Source: Roseateles_B sp041905785
Lineage (GTDB): Bacteria > Pseudomonadota > Gammaproteobacteria > Burkholderiales > Burkholderiaceae_C
Assembly (NCBI GenBank): GCA_041905785.1
Contig: JAYRKJ010000018.1
Span: 69,209-133,208, forward strand
DNA length: 64,000 nucleotides
Direction: 5' to 3'
The notes below the pieces were generated by a model. It had not been told where the DNA came from. It ran no database searches and was given only the letters and a program-made list of their open reading frames with translations. A program made the position numbers and the translations under genes. How positions within the stretch are numbered: position 1 is the first letter of the stretch; each line of letters opens with the position of its first letter. Shown here piece by piece: positions 51,580 to 61,400 of this stretch.

Positions 51580-52782
51580 TTACCAGCTGACCTCGCGGTC
51601 CGGCGTCGACCCGATCTTGTGGATGGAGAGGTCCGCCCCCTCGAACTCCTCCTCCTGGCTCAGGCGCAGGCCCACGAAGCGCTTGAGCAGGCCGTAGACC
51701 ACGAAACCGCCGGCCAGGGCCCAGGCCACGCCCATCAGCGTGCCCAGCAGCTGGGACCAGAAGCTCACGCCACCGACGCCGCCGCCGGCCTGGCTGCCGA
51801 AGATGCCGCAGGCGATGCCGCCCCAGGCGCCGCACAGGCCATGCAGGGGCCAGACGCCCAGCACGTCGTCGATCTTCCAGCGGTTCTGCGTGAGGGTGAA
51901 CATCTTCACGAAGATGAGGCCGGCCACGCCGCCGGTGATCAGGGCGCCGTGCGGGTGCATGAGGTCCGAGCCCGCGCAGACGGCCACCAGGCCGGCCAGG
52001 GGGCCGTTGTAGGCAAAGCCCGGATCGTTGCGGCCCACCAGCACGGCCACCAGGGTGCCGCCCACCATGGCCATTAGGGAGTTGACGGCGACCAGGCCGG
52101 AGATCTTGTCCAGGGTCTGCGCACTCATCACGTTGAAGCCGAACCAGCCCACCGCCAGCACCCAGGCGCCCAAGGCCAGGAAGGGAATGCTGGAGGGCGG
52201 GTGCGCGCTGACGGCGCCGTCCTTGCGATAGCGGTTCATGCGCGGGCCCAGCAGCAGCACGGCGGCCAGGCCGATCCAGCCACCCACCGCGTGCACCACC
52301 ACCGAGCCGGCGAAGTCATGGAACTCCGCGCCGAACTGCGCCTTGAGCCAGGCCTGCACGCCCAGCGCCTGGTTCCAGGCCACGCCCTCAAAGGCCGGAT
52401 AGACCAGGCCCACGATGACCGCCGTCGCCAGCAGCTGCGGGCCGAAGCGCGCGCGCTCGGCGATGCCCCCCGAGATGATGGCGGGGATGGCTGCCGCGAA
52501 GGTCAGCAGGAAGAAGAACTTGACCAGCTCATAGCCGTTCTTCGCGGCCAGGGCTTCGGCCCCGGTGAAGAAGTGGACCCCGTAGGCCACCGTGTAGCCC
52601 ACCAGGAAATAGGCCACGGTGGAGACGGCGAAATCCACCAGGATCTTGACCAGGGCATTGACCTGGTTCTTCTTGCGCACCGTGCCCAGCTCGAGGAAGG
52701 CGAAGCCGGCGTGCATGGCCAGCACCATGATGGCGCCGAGCAGGATGAAGAGCGCGTCGGCGCTTTGCTTGATGGACTCCAT
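51580..52782 (-). CDS. amtB: Ammonium transporter, Amt family
   Basis: A 400-residue Amt/MEP/Rh protein with eleven membrane segments. It shows FAFLELGTVRKKNQVNALVK, AFAIPAIISGGIAERARF-type signature (FAAAIPAIISGGIAERARF), DFAGSVVVHAVGGWIGLAA and a twin-His helix (DVLGVWPLHGLCGAWGG). The C-terminal cytoplasmic tail (SQEEEFEGADLSIHKIGSTP) is of the kind bound by PII proteins, but no glnK gene adjoins it. The start at 52782 follows AAGGAAGCCC. The upstream region has a sigma-54-type promoter and NtrC-like sites, which fits nitrogen-limited expression. Confidence 0.95.
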   Translation of the reverse strand: MESIKQSADALFILLGAIMVLAMHAGFAFLELGTVRKKNQVNALVKILVDFAVSTVAYFLVGYTVAYGVHFFTGAEALAAKNGYELVKFFFLLTFAAAIPAIISGGIAERARFGPQLLATAVIVGLVYPAFEGVAWNQALGVQAWLKAQFGAEFHDFAGSVVVHAVGGWIGLAAVLLLGPRMNRYRKDGAVSAHPPSSIPFLALGAWVLAVGWFGFNVMSAQTLDKISGLVAVNSLMAMVGGTLVAVLVGRNDPGFAYNGPLAGLVAVCAGSDLMHPHGALITGGVAGLIFVKMFTLTQNRWKIDDVLGVWPLHGLCGAWGGIACGIFGSQAGGGVGGVSFWSQLLGTLMGVAWALAGGFVVYGLLKRFVGLRLSQEEEFEGADLSIHKIGSTPDREVSW

Positions 52783-52847
52783 GGGCTTCCTTGGGGCGTT
52801 GCGTGAGGCCGGGGCCGCACCACGGCGGCCCGATCCGCACCAGGAAC

Positions 52848-52862
52848 GCAAGAAGAGTGCCC
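52848..52862 (-). promoter_or_regulatory. Sigma-54-type promoter of amtB
   Basis: On the minus strand GGGCACTCTTCTTGC fits the -24/-12 consensus TGGCAC-N5-TTGC with one mismatch and exact GG-N10-GC spacing. It predicts a transcript start near 52837 and a leader of about 55 bases. Confidence 0.75.
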
Positions 52863-52869
52863 ACTTTGG

Positions 52870-52908
52870 GGCACCACCCCCATGCAACGGCGGCACCAAG
52901 GCGGTGCC
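52870..52908 (-). promoter_or_regulatory. NtrC-like binding sites upstream of amtB
   Basis: 52892-52908 is the perfect palindrome GGCACC-N5-GGTGCC, matching the NtrC consensus TGCACC-N5-GGTGCA except at the outermost bases. 52870-52886 (GGCACC-N5-CATGCA) is a weaker second site. They lie about 40-65 bp upstream of the predicted transcript start. Confidence 0.7.
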
Positions 52909-52976
52909 GTCATGCGCGACAGCGCCCCAGCCTGGCGCATGCCCCGCGGCGGACGCACCAGCAAGGGTCGCCCGCC

Positions 52977-53330
52977 TCAGCCCCGGCGCAGGGCCTCGAA
53001 CTGCTCCGGCTTGAAGCCCAGGCTCAGGCGGCCCTGCCCCCAGTCCACCACGGGTCGCTTGATGACGCTGGGCTGGGTCAACATCAGGGCCAGGGCAGAC
53101 GGCGCATCCACCACGCCGGCACGGACGGCCTCGTCCAGCTTGCGCCAGGTGCTGCCGCTGCGGTTGATGAGGGGCTCCCAGCCCAGGCTGGTCTGCCACT
53201 GCGGCAGCAGGTCTTCGGGCACGCCGGCCTTCTTGTAGTCGTGAAACTCATGGGCCAGGCCCTGCACGTCCAGCCAGTTGCGGGCCTTCTTGACTGTGTC
53301 GCAGTTGGCGATGCCATACACCTTGATCAT
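52977..53330 (-). CDS. ArsC/Spx-family (YffB-like) thioredoxin-fold protein
   Basis: A 117-residue protein of the ArsC/Spx/YffB family: IKVYGIANCDTVKKARNWL with a single Cys10 in place of CxxC, the middle WRKLDEAVRAG, and the conserved PSVIKRPVVDWGQGRLSLGF loop. The Arg in this loop is the arsenate reductase anion-site position, but the context lacks ars genes, so a YffB-like glutathione-dependent reductase is more likely. The start at 53330 follows AGAGGATCAG. It is divergent from aat. Confidence 0.87.
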   Translation of the reverse strand: MIKVYGIANCDTVKKARNWLDVQGLAHEFHDYKKAGVPEDLLPQWQTSLGWEPLINRSGSTWRKLDEAVRAGVVDAPSALALMLTQPSVIKRPVVDWGQGRLSLGFKPEQFEALRRG

Positions 53331-53394
53331 CTGATCCTCTCTTGTGCGCAAAGCAAGTGCGGGAGCCGGCGCAGGCTGCGGCTACCATCCGTCC

Positions 53395-54132
53395 ATGATC
53401 CCCTGGCTGGCCCCCGATTCCCTGGATTTTCCCCCGGCCTCGCAGGCCCTGGGCCCGGACTCCGAAGCGCCGGGCCTGCTGGCCGCCGGCGGCGACCTGT
53501 CCAGTGCCCGGCTGCGAAAGGCTTACGCGCAAGGCATCTTTCCCTGGTATGGCAAGGGCCAGCCCATCCTGTGGTGGAGCCCTGACCCGCGCATGGTGCT
53601 GCAGACGCGTCACTTCAAGCTCGCGCGCTCACTGCGCAAGACCCTGCAGCGCTTCCAGCACACGCCGGACTGCGAGATTCGCGTGGACAGCGCCACGGCC
53701 GAGGTCATCCGCGCCTGCGCCAGCAGCCCGCGCGAAGGCCAGAGCGGTACCTGGATCCTGCCCGAGATGCAGTCCGCCTACCTGGCCCTGGCCCGTGAAG
53801 GCGTGGTGCACAGCGTCGAGACCTGGATGGACGGCAAGCTCGCCGGCGGCCTGTATGGCGTCAACATCGGGCGCATGTTCTTCGGCGAATCCATGTTCAT
53901 GCGCCGGACCGACGCCTCCAAGATCGCGCTGGCCGCCCTGGTCTGCCTGTGCCGCCACCATGGCATCGACTGGATAGACTGCCAGCAGAACACCCGCCAC
54001 CTGGCCTCGCTGGGGGCGTTCGAAGTGCCACGGCGGGACTTCGAGGCCCATCTGCGGGCGAGGGTTGCTGAAGAGGCGCCGCGCGAATGGGCCTATCATC
54101 CAGGACTCTGGGCCCTGCTGGATTCCCCCTGA
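53395..54132 (+). CDS. aat: Leucyl/phenylalanyl-tRNA--protein transferase
   Basis: A 245-residue enzyme that adds Leu or Phe to proteins with N-terminal Lys or Arg, marking them for ClpS/ClpAP. Family motifs are AAGGDLSSARLRKAYAQGIFPW, seen as GDLSSARLRKAYAQGIFPWY, then ILWWSPDPRMVL, YGVNIGRMFFGESMFMRR and DWIDCQQNTRHLASLGA. The start at 53395 (MIPWLAP) matches the family; the upstream ATG adds an unlikely Gly/Ala stretch. It is followed 55 bp later by bpt. Confidence 0.95.
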   Translation: MIPWLAPDSLDFPPASQALGPDSEAPGLLAAGGDLSSARLRKAYAQGIFPWYGKGQPILWWSPDPRMVLQTRHFKLARSLRKTLQRFQHTPDCEIRVDSATAEVIRACASSPREGQSGTWILPEMQSAYLALAREGVVHSVETWMDGKLAGGLYGVNIGRMFFGESMFMRRTDASKIALAALVCLCRHHGIDWIDCQQNTRHLASLGAFEVPRRDFEAHLRARVAEEAPREWAYHPGLWALLDSP

Positions 54133-54187
54133 GCGGGACCAAGCCGGCGCGCCCGCCCCGACTGACTTCCTAGCCCCTGCTGCCACC

Positions 54188-54925
54188 GTGACGCATCCCA
54201 AGGAACTCCCGCTGGCCGAGCTGCAGTTCTACGCGACGGCACCCTATCCCTGCAGCTACCTGCCGCAGCGCCAGGCGCGCTCGCAGGTGGCCACCCCCAG
54301 TCACCTGATTCATGCGGACGCCTACTCCGGCCTGGTCGAGGCGGGCTTCCGGCGCAGCGGCATGTTCACCTACCGGCCCTTTTGCGAGGGCTGCCAGGCC
54401 TGCGTGCCCATGCGCATTCCGGTGGCGGATTTCAAGCCTTCGCGCAGCCAGCGCCGCGCCTGGCAGCAACACCGGCAGCTGCTGGCGCGGGTGATGCGCC
54501 TGGGCTTCTCCGAGGAGCACTACCAGCTCTATCTGCGCTACCAGGCCGGGCGCCACAGCGGCGGCGGCATGGACCACGACAGCGTGGACCAATACACCCA
54601 GTTCCTGCTGCAGTCCCGCATCAACTCCCGCCTGGTGGAGTTCCGCGAGCCCCGGGCGGACGGCAGCGCGGTGCTCAAGATGGTGTCCATCCTGGACATC
54701 CTCACCGACGGCCTCTCGGCGGTCTACACCTTCTACGAGCCCGAGCCCGGCACCAGCTACGGCAGCTACAACGTGCTGTGGCAGATCGAGCAGGCCCGGC
54801 AGCTGCAGCTCTCCCACCTCTACCTCGGCTACTGGATCGCCGAGAGCCCGAAGATGGCCTACAAGTCGAGGTATCTGCCGCATGAGCTGCTGCAGCAGGG
54901 GCGGTGGAGGCGGGTGGAGCGGTAG
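54188..54925 (+). CDS. bpt: Aspartate/glutamate leucyltransferase
   Basis: A 245-residue enzyme of the Bpt/ATE1-like family that adds Leu to proteins with N-terminal Asp or Glu, the second branch of the bacterial N-degron pathway. It starts at a GTG (54188) giving THPKELPLAELQFYATAPYP, the usual Bpt N-terminus. It has the Cys motif FCEGCQACVPMRIPV, YLRYQAGRHSGGGMDHD and LGYWIAESPKMAYKSRY. An upstream ATG overlapping aat is rejected. The aat-bpt pairing is common in proteobacteria, so they are likely co-transcribed. Confidence 0.94.
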   Translation: MTHPKELPLAELQFYATAPYPCSYLPQRQARSQVATPSHLIHADAYSGLVEAGFRRSGMFTYRPFCEGCQACVPMRIPVADFKPSRSQRRAWQQHRQLLARVMRLGFSEEHYQLYLRYQAGRHSGGGMDHDSVDQYTQFLLQSRINSRLVEFREPRADGSAVLKMVSILDILTDGLSAVYTFYEPEPGTSYGSYNVLWQIEQARQLQLSHLYLGYWIAESPKMAYKSRYLPHELLQQGRWRRVER

Positions 54926-54989
54926 AGACAGCCCTCCCTCGCTGGCATAAGACCGCGTCTTTGCCGCCTTGGCGTTGTTGAAAATCCTT

Positions 54990-55009
54990 GCGATGCCACG
55001 GGGCATCGC
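54990..55009. terminator. Hairpin downstream of bpt
   Basis: Eight-pair stem GCGATGCC/GGCATCGC with loop ACGG, in the 203-bp gap before the GGDEF gene. Only a weak T tract follows on the plus strand; on the minus strand AAGGATTTTC follows. Confidence 0.35.
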
Positions 55010-55128
55010 TGTGATTAGCGCCTGGCCACGACGACAAATCCAGCGCTTTTCTTCAGTGCCTCTTCGCGTCGAACACTGCACTGGCAAAAGCACCTAGACT
55101 GGGTCGCTCTCCCCAAAGCGAGACAACC

Positions 55129-56097
55129 ATGCAGACACCTGGCTTACCCAGCAACGAAGCAGCCCGCCAGAGCACGCTGACCGGTCTGAATGTGCTGGAC
55201 ACGCCGCCCGAGGAGCGGTTCGACCGTCTGACCCGGCTGGCCAAGCGGATGTTCGGCGTGCCCATCGTGCTCGTGAGCCTTGTGGACATGAACCGGCAAT
55301 GGTTCAAGTCCTGCGTGGGCCTCTCCGTCTCGGAAACACCACGGGACATCTCCTTCTGTGGCCACGCCATCCTGTCCCGCGAAGTGCTGTTGGTGCCGGA
55401 TGCGACGGTCGACCCGCGCTTCCATGACAACCCGCTGGTAACCGGCGATCCCAAAATCCGCTTCTATGCCGGCTGCCCGCTCAGTGTGAATGACACTGGC
55501 CATGTTGGCACCTTGTGCCTGATTGACCGACAGCCGCGCGACATGGATGCAGAAGAGCTCGCCCTCCTGCGCGATCTTGCCCGCATGGCGGAGCAGGAAC
55601 TGGCCGCGATTCAGTTGGCCACGCTGGACGAGTTGACCGGCCTGTCGAACCGGCGTGGCTTTTTGATTCTCGCGCGGCATGCCATGGCATGGTGCCAACG
55701 ACAGGGTAAGCCGGCGGCGCTGCTCTTCGTCGACCTGGACGACTTCAAGCCCATCAACGACCACTTCGGCCATGCTGAAGGCGATTACGCCCTGCGGTCC
55801 TTTGCCAAGTGCCTGTCCGATGTTTTCCGCGAGTCTGACGTCTTTGCTCGCCTGGGCGGAGACGAGTTTGTCGTACTGATGCCTGACAGCTCCCTGGAAA
55901 GCGCCGACGCAGCGATCGAACGGCTGCGGGCGCGGGTCACGGCCGAGAACGAGGCCGACCGACGAGGCTATGAATTGCGCTTCAGTGTTGGCAAGACCGC
56001 CCACGAGGTGAATGACAAGGTGAACCTCGAAACCTGGCTGGCCGAGGCCGATGAAGCCATGTACCGGGTCAAGAAGGCGAGCAAGGCAGCAAGATAG
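55129..56097 (+). CDS. GAF-GGDEF diguanylate cyclase
   Basis: A 322-residue cytoplasmic protein. The GAF domain at about 20-155 includes FGVPIVLVSLVDMNRQWFKS, DISFCGHAILS and RFYAGCPLSV. A short helix leads into the GGDEF domain (about 165-320) with an intact active site GGDEF at 243-247, catalytic region LDELTGLSNRRGF and VDLDDFKPINDHFGH. An intact product-inhibition site RESD (234-237) lies five residues before it. It should make cyclic di-GMP in response to a ligand or redox cue sensed by the GAF domain. Free-standing, with no EAL partner nearby. Confidence 0.93.
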   Translation: MQTPGLPSNEAARQSTLTGLNVLDTPPEERFDRLTRLAKRMFGVPIVLVSLVDMNRQWFKSCVGLSVSETPRDISFCGHAILSREVLLVPDATVDPRFHDNPLVTGDPKIRFYAGCPLSVNDTGHVGTLCLIDRQPRDMDAEELALLRDLARMAEQELAAIQLATLDELTGLSNRRGFLILARHAMAWCQRQGKPAALLFVDLDDFKPINDHFGHAEGDYALRSFAKCLSDVFRESDVFARLGGDEFVVLMPDSSLESADAAIERLRARVTAENEADRRGYELRFSVGKTAHEVNDKVNLETWLAEADEAMYRVKKASKAAR

Positions 56098-56185
56098 GGG
56101 CCAGCCGGTCAGCGACTGATCGGCGCAACGGCGCGCAGGAGCCTTGAGATGCTGTGAGCGCCTGCAAGTGCCCATGCCGCTGCGC

Positions 56186-56235
56186 ACAAGCGCCGCCAGG
56201 CGCTCCCAGGACAAGCGCCGCCAGGCGCTCCCAGG
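56186..56235. repeat. Two exact 25-bp tandem copies with internal hairpin
   Basis: The unit begins ACAAGCGCCGCCAGGCGCTC and is repeated head to tail without a mismatch. Each copy contains the six-pair hairpin AGCGCC-GCCA-GGCGCT. It lies 89 bp after the GGDEF gene and could act as a tandem terminator, though no T tract follows. Confidence 0.9.
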
Positions 56236-56410
56236 CTCAGACCGCTCACCTGCCCCGTACAAACACCTACCCGCGCTCATCCACACCGGACCGGGCCCCC
56301 CGCACCCCGTTTCTCACTCTGTGCGACGCGCGCATCTGGTCCCATATTGGTCATCAACCTTACACGGGGTTACGGCAGACCTAGGTGTTTGTATCAATGT
56401 TTTTGCATAA

Positions 56411-56463
56411 AGTGGTATCTAAAGTGCATACCACTACAAGACTACAGTGGTACTGGTCTGGTA
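56411..56463 (+). promoter_or_regulatory. Operator-like inverted repeats before the chitinase genes
   Basis: The 465-bp gap 56098-56562 becomes AT-rich near 56330-56460. It contains a perfect inverted repeat AGTGGTAT-N9-ATACCACT (56411-56435), a further AGTGGTA half at 56446-56452 and CTGGTCTGGTA at 56453-56463. TGGTAT and TGGTCT half-sites resemble operators of GntR regulators of the DasR/NagQ group that control chitin and N-acetylglucosamine genes. No clear -35/-10 pair was found. The regulator is not in the window. Confidence 0.5.
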
Positions 56464-56562
56464 GCTGCGGACCGGGCGTGTTGTTGAGCGCCCTGTCTTT
56501 CTCGGGCGCGAAGGCGCCCAGCGCAAGATCAGCAGCGCAGGTTGAACGCAGGAGACCCGTTC

Positions 56563-58290
56563 ATGTTTGCAAGCGCAGTACCTCATGGCGCCTTCGCCAT
56601 GGCCCCCCCGCCCCGCGGCCCGGCCCGCGTCCTGTCCCTCATGCGGATGACGTTCGCAGCCCTGCCCCTGGTCCTGGTGGCCAGCCACGCGCAGGCCGTC
56701 AACTGCGGCGCGATCCCGGTCTGGAGCAGCACGGGCACCTACACCGCGGGCCAGCAGGTGCAGGAGTCCGGCAAGGCCTACAGCGCCAATTGGTGGACCC
56801 AGGGCCAGTCGCCTGCGGCCAACTCGGGCGCCTGGGCGGTCTGGAAGCTGCTGGGGGCCTGCGACGGCGGCGGCGGGACAGACCCGGCCAACAAGCCGCC
56901 GGTGGCTGCATTCACCAGCAGCGTGGACCGGCTGAGCGTGTCGCTGGACGCCAGCACGTCCAGCGACCCAGACGGGCAGATCAGCAGCTATCAATGGACC
57001 TTCGGTGACGGCAGCAGCGGCAGCGGGGCAAAGCTCACGCATGCCTACGCGGCTGCCGGCACCTACCCCGTCAGCCTCACCGTCACCGACAACAAGGGCG
57101 CGACCAGCGCCAAGTCCCAGTCACTCACCCTGGCCGTGGTGGTCAAGGATCCGAGCACGGGCAAGTACGTCCTCAGGCAATCCGACGTGCGGTCCACCGA
57201 GGCGAAGCTGACGGACACCGCCCTCTTCCGTGCCGTCAAGGCGTCCATCGCCACGCGGGACAATGCCACGGTGGCGGCCGTGGCGCCGGGCCTGGCCGGC
57301 AATCCGGAGAACGTCAAGCGGGTCGAGAAGCTCCTGCCAGCCGGCCAGTGGGACTACCTCTTCCCGCTGCGCGACAAGTCCTACACCTACACCGGACTGC
57401 TGCAGGCCATCGCCAAGTTCTCGGGCGTGTGCATGACCTACACGGACGGCCGGGACTCCGACGCCATCTGCCGCAAGACCCTGGCCACCATGTTCGCCCA
57501 CTTCACGCAGGAGACGGGCGCGCACGACCCCAACAGTCCGACGCCGCAATGGCGCCAGGCCCTGTACTTCTTGCGGGAGTCGGGCTGCAGTGAATCGACC
57601 TACGGCTGCCCTTACAACAACGAGTGCAACCCCACCACCTGGCAAGGCCAGACCTGGCCCTGCGGCAAGGACGCCCAGGGGCGCTACAAGCAGTACTTCG
57701 GCCGTGGCGCCAAGCAGCTCTCGTACAACTACAACTACGGCCCCTTCTCCGACGCCATGTTCGGTGACGTCAAGGTCCTGCTCAACAACCCCGAGCAGGT
57801 GGCCGACACCTGGCTGAACCTGGCCTCGGCCGTGTTCTTCTACGTCTACCCGGCCTCGCCCAAGCCCAGCATGCTGCATGTGGTGGATGGCACCTGGAAG
57901 CCCAATGCGGTCGACACGGCCGCCGGCATCAAGCCGGGCTTCGGTGCCACGACCAACGTCATCAACGGCGGCATCGAGTGTGGCCAGGGCTACGAGAAGC
58001 CGCAATCCGTCAACCGCATCGCCTACTACCGTGAGCATGCGGCGGCCCTGGGCGTGCCCATCTCCTCCACCGAGGAGCTGGGTTGCGCCAACCAGAAGTC
58101 CTTTGCCGTCGGCGGTGCCGGCGCGCTGGACATCTACTGGGACCAGGACTGGTCCTACCACCCGGAGATGCCCGAGGGCAAGGCCTTCGCCTGCAAGCTG
58201 GTGGGCTACCAGACCGCGTACTTCTCCCTGAAGGCCGGGGACTACCAGCGCTGCGTCGAGAAGTACTTCGACGTCATCGTGAAACCCTGA
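56563..58290 (+). CDS. Secreted GH19 chitinase with CBM5/12 and PKD domains
   Basis: A 575-residue secreted enzyme that cleaves chitin by inversion. Layout: long signal region ending SHAQA near residue 45; CBM5/12 chitin-binding module (about 46-105; AYSANWWTQGQSPA, AVWKLLGACDG); PKD domain (about 112-195; TSSDPDGQISSYQWTFGDGS); GH19 catalytic domain (about 230-575) with general acid Glu317 in MFAHFTQETGAHDPN and the substrate motif YFGRGAKQLSYNYNYG. The start at 56563 follows AGGAG; an internal Met at about 27 is an alternative that gives a standard signal peptide. First of three chitinases on this strand. Confidence 0.93.
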   Translation: MFASAVPHGAFAMAPPPRGPARVLSLMRMTFAALPLVLVASHAQAVNCGAIPVWSSTGTYTAGQQVQESGKAYSANWWTQGQSPAANSGAWAVWKLLGACDGGGGTDPANKPPVAAFTSSVDRLSVSLDASTSSDPDGQISSYQWTFGDGSSGSGAKLTHAYAAAGTYPVSLTVTDNKGATSAKSQSLTLAVVVKDPSTGKYVLRQSDVRSTEAKLTDTALFRAVKASIATRDNATVAAVAPGLAGNPENVKRVEKLLPAGQWDYLFPLRDKSYTYTGLLQAIAKFSGVCMTYTDGRDSDAICRKTLATMFAHFTQETGAHDPNSPTPQWRQALYFLRESGCSESTYGCPYNNECNPTTWQGQTWPCGKDAQGRYKQYFGRGAKQLSYNYNYGPFSDAMFGDVKVLLNNPEQVADTWLNLASAVFFYVYPASPKPSMLHVVDGTWKPNAVDTAAGIKPGFGATTNVINGGIECGQGYEKPQSVNRIAYYREHAAALGVPISSTEELGCANQKSFAVGGAGALDIYWDQDWSYHPEMPEGKAFACKLVGYQTAYFSLKAGDYQRCVEKYFDVIVKP

Positions 58291-58405
58291 GCCTGACAAG
58301 CGCCCACCCCGGGATTCCCGTTCCCCTCCCCGCCTGCCGGACCCTGGCCTCACGCCAGCGGTCTTGGCTTCGTGCACCCCTCTCACGAACCATCAAGGAC
58401 CCGCC

Positions 58406-61400
58406 ATGCATCAACGCACGGTACTGGCGCTGCTGATCGGCAGCAGCGCCCTCCCCGCCTTCGCCTACAACTGCACCGGCGTGCAGACCTGGGCCGCCAG
58501 CGCCGTCTATACGGGCGGCGCCGTCGTCCAGCAGAACAGCCAGGCCTACCAGGCCAAGTGGTGGACCCAGAACGAGAGCCCCGCGCTCAAGTCCGGCCAG
58601 TGGGATGTCTGGAAGCAGCTCGGCGCCTGTGACGGCAGCGTCAACCAGCCGCCGGTGGCGAGCTTCACCTCGAGCGCCAGCGGCCTGGTGCTGAGCGTCA
58701 ACGGCAGCGGCTCGAGCGATCCCGACGGCAGCATCGCCAGCTACGCCTGGACCTTCGGCGACGGCGGCACGGCGACCGGCGCCACCGCCTCGCGCACCTA
58801 TGCCGCGGCCGGCACCTACACCGTCACCCTCACCGTGACCGACAACAAGGGCGCGAGCAGCAGCAAGAGCCAGTCCGTCACCGTCACCGGCGGCAGCGTC
58901 AACCAGCCCCCCGTGGCCAGCTTCACCAGCAGCGCCAGCGGCCTGACCGTCAGCGTGAACGGCAGCGGCTCGACCGACCCCGACGGCAGCATCGCCAGCT
59001 ATGCCTGGACCTTCGGCGACGGCGGCACGGCAACCGGCGCCACCGCCTCGCGCACCTATGCCGCGGCCGGCACCTACACCGTCACCCTCACCGTGACCGA
59101 CAACAAGGGCGCCACCAACAGCAAGAGCCAGTCGGTGACCGTCACCAGCGGCACGGTCAACAAGCCGCCCGTCGTTTCCCTCAGCGCGCCCACCGACGGC
59201 AGCAGCGCCACGGACGGCGCGGTGGTGACCGTCTCCGCGAGCGCCTCCGACCCGGACGGCAGCGTGGCCAAGGTGGCCTTCTACGACAACGGCGTCTTGA
59301 TCGCCGAGGACACGAGCGCGCCCTTCAGCATCAGCTGGACGGCCCGCGCCGGCGTGCATGACATCACCGCCCGCGCCACCGACGACAAGGGCGCCACCGC
59401 GGACAGCGCCGCCGCGCGCGTCACCGTCAGCGGCACGTCCACCGGCGACGAGAAGTGCCGCCCGGAAGGCCTCTACACCACGCCCGGCACCACGCCCGCC
59501 TACTGCAAGGTCTATGACGACCAGGGCCGCGAGATGATGGGCGCCGACAAGCCGCGCCGCATCATCGGCTACTTCACCAGCTGGCGCACCGGCAAGGACG
59601 GCACGCCCGCCTACCTGGCCAGCAACATCCCCTGGGGCCAGCTGACCCACATCAACTACGCCTTTGCCCATGTGGACGGCGCCAACAAGGTCTCGGTGGG
59701 CAACCCGGCCGATCCCAACAACGCCGCCACCGGCATGACCTGGCCCGGCGTGGCCGGCGCCGAGATGGACAGCACCCTGTCCTACAAGGGCCACTTCAAC
59801 CTGCTGAGCAAGTTCAAGAAGCAGTACCCCAAGGTCAAGACCCTGGTCTCCGTGGGCGGCTGGGCCGAGACCGGCGGCTACTTCGATGACACGGGCAAGC
59901 GCGTGGCCAGCGGTGGCTTCTACACCATGACCACCAATGCCGACGGCAGCGCCAACACCGCCGGCATCAACACCTTCGCCGACTCGGCCGTGGCCTTCCT
60001 GCGCCAGTACGGCTTCGATGGCGTGGACATCGACTACGAGTACGCCACCAGCATGAAGGACGCCGGCAATCCGGACGACTTCACCATCAGCAATGCCCGC
60101 CGGGCCACGCTGATGAAGAACTTCGTGACGCTGATGCAGACCCTGCGCGCCAAGCTGGACGCCGCCGGCCAGCAGGACGCCCGCCACTACATGCTCACCG
60201 TCGCGGCGCCGGCCTCGGGCTATCTGCTGCGCGGCATGGAGACGTACCAGGTCACCAAGTACCTGGACTACGTCAACATCATGAGCTACGACCTGCACGG
60301 CGCCTGGAACCAGTTCGTGGGGCCCAATGCGGCGCTCTACGACGATGGCAAGGACTCCGAGCTGGTGGCCTGGAGCTACTACACGGCCTCGCAGTACGGC
60401 CGCATCGGCTACCTGAACACCGACTGGGCCTACCACTACTTCCGCGGCGCGATGCCGGCAGGCCGCATCAACATCGGCGTGCCCTACTACACCCGCGGCT
60501 GGAAGGACGTGACGGGCGGCACCAACGGCCTCTGGGGCACGGCTGCCCAGGCCGACCAGACCAAGTGCCCCCCGGGCACGGGCGGCGGCACGGTGCAGAA
60601 GTGCGGCGCCGGCGCCATCGGCCTGGACAACCTCTGGCATGACCTGGACGTGGCCAACAAGGAAGTGCCGGCCGGATCCAACCCGCTGTGGCACACCATG
60701 AACCTGGCCGCCGGCAAGAGCGGCAGCTACATCGGCGCCTACGGCCTGAACCCGGCGACCAACCCGCAGGACCAGTTCGTCGGCACCTACACCCGCTACT
60801 ACGACGGCACCCTCGTCGCGCCCTGGCTGTGGAACGCCACCAAGAAGGTCTACCTGTCCATCGAGGACGAGCAGTCCCTGGGCGTCAAGGCCCAGTACGT
60901 GGCGGACCGCGGCATCGGCGGCGTGATGTTCTGGGAGCTGGCCGGCGACTACGCCTATGACAACGCCAAGGCGGAGTACGGCATGGGCAGCACGCTCACG
61001 AACCTGCTCTACAACAAGTTCAAGACCGCCGCGCCCTACGGCAACCGCCTGACCAGCGCGACCCTGCCCACCGAGGCCATCGACGTGCAGTTCAGCATCG
61101 GCGGCTTTGCCCTGGGTGATGCCAACTACCCCATCAACCCCACGCTCACCATCACCAACAAGAGCAGCCAGACCCTGCCCGGCGGCACGGACTTCAGCTT
61201 CGACATCCCCACGGCCATCCCCGCCTCGCTGACCGACCAGAGCGGCTTCGGCCTCAAGGTCGTCACCGACGGCTCCAATGCCGCGGGCAACAACGTCGGC
61301 GGCCTGAAGAACGACTTCCACCGCGCAGCCTTCAAGCTGCCCAGCTGGCAGACCCTGGCCCCCGGTGCCAGCGTGGCGATCAAGCTCAACTACTACCTGC

